Assembly (NCBI RefSeq): GCF_001854865.1
Contig: NZ_MDDW01000001.1
Location: forward strand, 434,114-442,727
Origin: Rhizobium sp. LCM 4573
GTDB taxonomy: Bacteria; Pseudomonadota; Alphaproteobacteria; Rhizobiales; Rhizobiaceae
Reading direction: 5' to 3'
Length of the DNA stretch: 8,614 bases
The first letter of the stretch is position 1, and the number at the start of each line of letters is the position of its first letter. A program made the position numbers and the translations under genes. The notes beneath the pieces are model-generated. The model searched no databases and had not been told where the DNA came from. It saw nothing but the letters and a program-made list of their open reading frames with translations. Shown here piece after piece: positions 6,022 through 8,614 of the stretch.

Positions 6022-7409
6022 CAGCCGTGACCCTCCTTGGTGAAGCTGCCGGCAATGGCCTTTCGTTCCTTCAGGAAGGCCGTCGGTTCTCTGCTGCCGA
6101 CGAAGCCGCGAGGCTTGAACAGCATCACGATGATCATCGCGAGACCGAAGAGCAGCATGCGGTAGAGTTCCGGCGTGAAATCAGGCCCGAAGACGAGCTT
6201 CAGGAACGACATTTCACGCAGCAGTTCCGTACCGCCGACCATGACCACCGCGGCGATCGCGATGCCTGTGAGAGAGCCCATGCCGCCGAGGACGACGATC
6301 GCCAGGATCACCGCCGATTCGAGGAAGACGAAGCTTTCCGGCGAGACGAAGCCCTGGCGGGTGGCGAAGAAGGAGCCCGCGAAACCGCCGAACATGGCGC
6401 CGATCGCAAAGGCCGTCAGCTTCGTCGTCACCGTATTGATGCCGAGCGAGCGGCAGGCGATCTCGTCTTCTCTGAGCGCCTCCCATGCACGGCCGATCGG
6501 CATCCGGCGCAGCCGGATCGTCACATAGGCCGTCAGCAGGCAGAGTGCCAGGATCACGTAGAAGAGGAAGATCTTGTAATAGGCCGACGACATCGGCAGG
6601 CCGAAGGCCTTGGTGAAGTTGTTCGCCGCTCCGACATCGAAGGACCAGATGCCGAAGACGCTGGCCTTCGGGATGCCGGAAATGCCGAAAGTGCCCTTGG
6701 TCACGTCCGTCCAGTTGATGAGCACGAGACGGATGATCTCACCGAAGGCGAGCGTCACGATTGCAAGGTAATCGCCCCGGAGCCTCAGGACCGGAAAGCC
6801 CAGGATGATGCCCCACATGGCCGCCAGGATGCCCGCAAGCGGCAGGAGTATCCAGAACGACAGGCCGAAATGCTCCGAGAGCAGCGCGTAGGAATAGGCG
6901 CCGACAGCGTAGAAGGCCACGTAGCCGAGATCCAGCAGGCCGGCCAGCCCGACGACGATGTTCAGCCCCCAGGCCAGCATCACGTAGATGAGGATCTGGA
7001 TGCCGAAATTATCGACGTATTTCAGCGACCCTTGAGTTCCGGCAAGCATGACGGCGACGATCGGGTAAAGCACCAGAGCGACGAGCGCTATCTTGAGGAA
7101 ATGGGTGCGCAGAAAACCCTTCTCCTCGGAGATCTCCAGTACTCCGCTCTTCGCCTTGGCGAGCTTGCGGCGGTCGATATGCGGCTTGATGAAACCGACC
7201 ACGAGGAAGCGGCCGATGGCGGCTACCGCCACGAAAATCGCAAGCAACCCCCAGCGGGTGCGCCACACCAGCGCATTGCTGATGTCCTGATAGGTCTCGA
7301 TGCCGACGAACAGGATGAACATGCCGAGCGCGAGGAGGCCGGCGAAGATACCCTCCTTGATGGCCTTGGCTATCAGGTTGGGGTTTCCGGTATCGGGAGA
7401 ATTCGCCAT
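6021..7409 (-). CDS. livM: LIV/Bra ABC importer permease LivM
   Basis: This 462-residue inner-membrane permease (braE in rhizobial naming) is a little longer than the enterobacterial protein. Two N-terminal helices (about 19-38 and 53-73) joined by a basic loop to a third (104-123) match the LivHM N-terminal domain (DUF3382 type). The core carries hydrophobic segments at about 133-155, 160-178, 185-205, 213-232, 277-297, 330-350, 362-390 and 415-432. Characteristic motifs are GLAGLLDLGYVAFYAVGAY, LRLRGDYLAIVTLAFGE and the EAA-like coupling loop GRAWEALREDEIACRSLGI (306-324), which contacts the ATPases. The start lies 1 nt after the livH stop (TGACATG), with GAGAAGG upstream. It forms a heterodimeric channel with LivH. 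Confidence 0.97.
   Translation of the reverse strand: MANSPDTGNPNLIAKAIKEGIFAGLLALGMFILFVGIETYQDISNALVWRTRWGLLAIFVAVAAIGRFLVVGFIKPHIDRRKLAKAKSGVLEISEEKGFLRTHFLKIALVALVLYPIVAVMLAGTQGSLKYVDNFGIQILIYVMLAWGLNIVVGLAGLLDLGYVAFYAVGAYSYALLSEHFGLSFWILLPLAGILAAMWGIILGFPVLRLRGDYLAIVTLAFGEIIRLVLINWTDVTKGTFGISGIPKASVFGIWSFDVGAANNFTKAFGLPMSSAYYKIFLFYVILALCLLTAYVTIRLRRMPIGRAWEALREDEIACRSLGINTVTTKLTAFAIGAMFGGFAGSFFATRQGFVSPESFVFLESAVILAIVVLGGMGSLTGIAIAAVVMVGGTELLREMSFLKLVFGPDFTPELYRMLLFGLAMIIVMLFKPRGFVGSREPTAFLKERKAIAGSFTKEGHG
6032..6038 (-). promoter_or_regulatory. Consensus Shine-Dalgarno for livG
   Basis: AAGGAGG on the minus strand lies within the last codons of livM, 10 nt before the livG ATG at 6021. 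It is the strongest ribosome-binding site in the operon and settles the livG start upstream of the internal ATG at 5988. Confidence 0.75.
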
Positions 7410-7410
7410 G

Positions 7411-8313
7411 TCAGACCTTCTCCACTTCCGGACGGCCGAGAATGCCCGTCGGCTTGAAGATCAGCACGAAGGCGAGGATCGCGAAGGTCGCGACATCCTT
7501 GTAGGCGATGGTGAAATAGGCCGACCACAGGGATTCGATGAGGCCGATCAGCAGCCCGCCGAGCACTGCGCCGGGAAGCGAGCCGATGCCGCCGAGAACG
7601 GCCGCTGTAAAGGCCTTGACCCCCGGAATGAAGCCGTCGTTGAACGACGCCACGCCGTAATACATGAGGTACATCGTGCCGGCGACCGCTGCGAGCGCCG
7701 CGCCCATGATGAACGTTATGGAGATCGTCCGGTCGACATCCACGCCCAGCAGCGCCGCCATCTTGCGGTCCTGCTCCGTGGCACGCTGAGCACGTCCGAG
7801 CGGTGTTCTGTTCACGATGTACCAGAAGGCGGCAAGCAGCACGACCGTCAGCAGGACGATGATGATCTGCTTTAGCGAAATGGTGATCGCGCCGAAATGG
7901 TACGTATCGCTGACGAGTTGTGGGATCGGCTTGTTGCGCGGACCCTGCGTCACCTGGATGAAGTTCGACAGCACGATCGACATGCCGATAGCGGTGATCA
8001 GCGGCGCCAGGCGGAAGGAGCCCCGCAGCGGCCGGTAGGCGACCCGCTCGATCACCCAGTTCCACAACCCGGTCATCAGCATGCCGACGACAAGCATCAC
8101 CAAGAGCAGCAATGCCACCGGAATGCCCGCGAAGAAGGATGTCAGGATCAGGAAGATGATGAGAGCGGCGAAACCGCCAAGCATGAAAATATCGCCATGG
8201 GCGAAGTTGATCATACCGATAATGCCATAAACCATCGTATAGCCGATGGCGACAAGGCCGTAGATGGACCCAAGAGTCAGCCCATTAATGAGCTGCTGGA
8301 TAAAATACTCCAT
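7411..8313 (-). CDS. livH: LIV/Bra ABC importer permease LivH
   Basis: This 300-residue inner-membrane permease (braD in rhizobial naming) is of typical family length. The N-terminus QQLINGLTLGSIYGLVAIGY and the motif MVYGIIGMINFAHGD (27-41) are hallmarks of LivH. Hydrophobic segments are visible at about 10-34, 42-62, 64-86, 103-121, 147-167, 198-219, 233-259 and 272-287. The EAA-like loop LGRAQRATEQDRKMAALLGV (172-191) is the coupling site for the ATPases. It is the first gene of the transporter transcript, followed immediately by livM. The ATG at 8313 has GGGGGA 6 nt upstream. The 5' leader is structured (see 8327-8352 and 8428-8445), so initiation could be regulated. Confidence 0.97.
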   Translation of the reverse strand: MEYFIQQLINGLTLGSIYGLVAIGYTMVYGIIGMINFAHGDIFMLGGFAALIIFLILTSFFAGIPVALLLLVMLVVGMLMTGLWNWVIERVAYRPLRGSFRLAPLITAIGMSIVLSNFIQVTQGPRNKPIPQLVSDTYHFGAITISLKQIIIVLLTVVLLAAFWYIVNRTPLGRAQRATEQDRKMAALLGVDVDRTISITFIMGAALAAVAGTMYLMYYGVASFNDGFIPGVKAFTAAVLGGIGSLPGAVLGGLLIGLIESLWSAYFTIAYKDVATFAILAFVLIFKPTGILGRPEVEKV

Positions 8314-8326
8314 ATAGATTCCCCCG

Positions 8327-8352
8327 GATGCGATTCCCCGAAGGGTTGCATC
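8327..8352 (-). other. Hairpin with UUCG tetraloop next to the livH ribosome-binding site
   Basis: In the minus-strand RNA, GAUGC and GCAUC (8352-8348 and 8331-8327) pair, and inside them CCC-UUCG-GGG forms a stable tetraloop stem, with an unpaired interior loop between. The structure ends one base before the GGGGGA Shine-Dalgarno (8325-8320). It could tune ribosome access or protect the 5' end of the message. Confidence 0.5.
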
Positions 8353-8427
8353 TCTTTGTTCTTTGTCCCAAGCGGGTACTTAAGCTCAGGGCGGATTCCA
8401 TACCGGTTTCAAAAGAAATGTGAAGAC

Positions 8428-8445
8428 AAAAAGCCGAGAGTCGGC
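8428..8445 (-). terminator. Short terminator-like hairpin in the livH leader
   Basis: On the minus strand GCCGA-CTC-TCGGC (8445-8433) is followed directly by five Ts (8432-8428). The stem is only 5 bp. It could end transcription of a gene beyond the right edge, or act as an attenuator if the liv promoter is farther upstream. An alternative pairing of its first arm with an upstream CGGC (around 8457) is possible. Confidence 0.4.
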
Positions 8446-8489
8446 CCGAAATGAGCCGGTTCTTAACAATGTGACGTCGAAAAGATCAG

Positions 8490-8504
8490 GAATTTCAAAA
8501 ATTC
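8490..8504. promoter_or_regulatory. 15-bp perfect dyad, operator candidate
   Basis: GAATTT and AAATTC flank a 3-bp centre. The dyad lies about 180 bp before livH, beside the weak promoter-like pair noted in this leader. Transcription factor identity cannot be inferred; chance occurrence in an A/T-rich patch is possible. Confidence 0.3.
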
Positions 8505-8614
8505 GGCGCTCCTTGTCCAAAAATTAGCCGGACGAGACAGTTCGCGAAACGGAATATCGGGCTTTCCTCGCGATTGACGCCCAGCGATGCCTGCAGCGGT
8601 TCTCACAACCCTCC

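Larger units (their letters stand above)
8314..8614 (-). promoter_or_regulatory. livH leader / promoter region, no gene seen
   Basis: These 301 bp carry no convincing coding region. The promoter of the liv operon must lie here or to the right of the window. On the minus strand TTGGAC (about 8522-8517) followed 17 nt later by TGAAAT is the best sigma-70-like pair I see, and it is weak. The region is richer in A/T runs than the genes, as expected of regulatory DNA. Hairpins and a dyad inside it are listed separately. Confidence 0.4.

Noticed and set aside
6027..7457. 476-codon open frame on the plus strand opposite livM
   Set aside because: Its product is rich in Asp, Glu, Arg, His and Gln with no recognisable domain, as expected for the antisense frame of a GC-rich hydrophobic gene. 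LivM is unambiguous on the other strand.
8279..8401. 41-codon minus-strand ORF starting at 8401 as a leader peptide for livH
   Set aside because: It has Leu codons near its start but no convincing ribosome-binding site, and it overlaps livH. Kept only as a side remark in the leader finding.
1..8614. tRNA, rRNA, insertion sequence or prophage features
   Set aside because: No cloverleaf, transposase, integrase or terminal inverted repeats of an insertion sequence were seen on either strand.

Overview
The window looks like chromosomal DNA of an alphaproteobacterium of the Rhizobiaceae (Rhizobium, Sinorhizobium/Ensifer, Shinella or a relative). The evidence is high GC, strong G/C third-position preference, the gene order livH-livM-livG-livF-(small membrane protein)-livJ, and an intergenic palindromic mosaic resembling the repeats known from rhizobia. 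The genus assignment is inferred from protein resemblance and gene order, not from a search.

Layout. (1) Positions 1-2163, plus strand: a two-gene signalling unit. It consists of the 3' part of a hybrid sensor histidine kinase (end of the dimerisation helix, ATPase domain, receiver domain and a helical tail) and a REC-linker-LuxR/HTH response regulator whose start overlaps the kinase stop by 8 nt. (2) 2149-2259: a mosaic of direct and inverted repeats between convergent genes; its first arm supplies the last codons and the stop of the response regulator. (3) 2258-2662, minus strand: a single-domain VOC (glyoxalase-fold) protein that lacks the usual metal-binding histidines. (4) 2711-2745: a strong intrinsic terminator. 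(5) 2767-8313, minus strand: a complete branched-chain/general amino acid ABC importer of the LIV/Bra type, read right to left as livH, livM, livG, livF, a 117-aa membrane protein of unknown function, then livJ after a 139-bp gap. (6) 8314-8614: non-coding leader upstream of livH with several RNA-hairpin candidates.

How the genes work together. LivJ is exported to the periplasm and captures the amino acid. LivH and LivM form the inner-membrane channel. LivG and LivF hydrolyse ATP on the cytoplasmic face. The junctions livH/livM (1 nt apart), livM/livG and livG/livF (both TGATG) indicate one translationally coupled transcript. The gap before livJ holds a hairpin and possible promoter elements, so the abundant binding protein may be expressed partly on its own. 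The 117-aa membrane protein in the operon is the least explained gene here. The two-component pair may or may not regulate the transporter; nothing in the sequence proves a link.

I do not see a clearly new biological system. The points most worth following are the small membrane protein inside the transport operon, the repeat that forms a gene's 3' end, and the structured leaders before livH and livJ.
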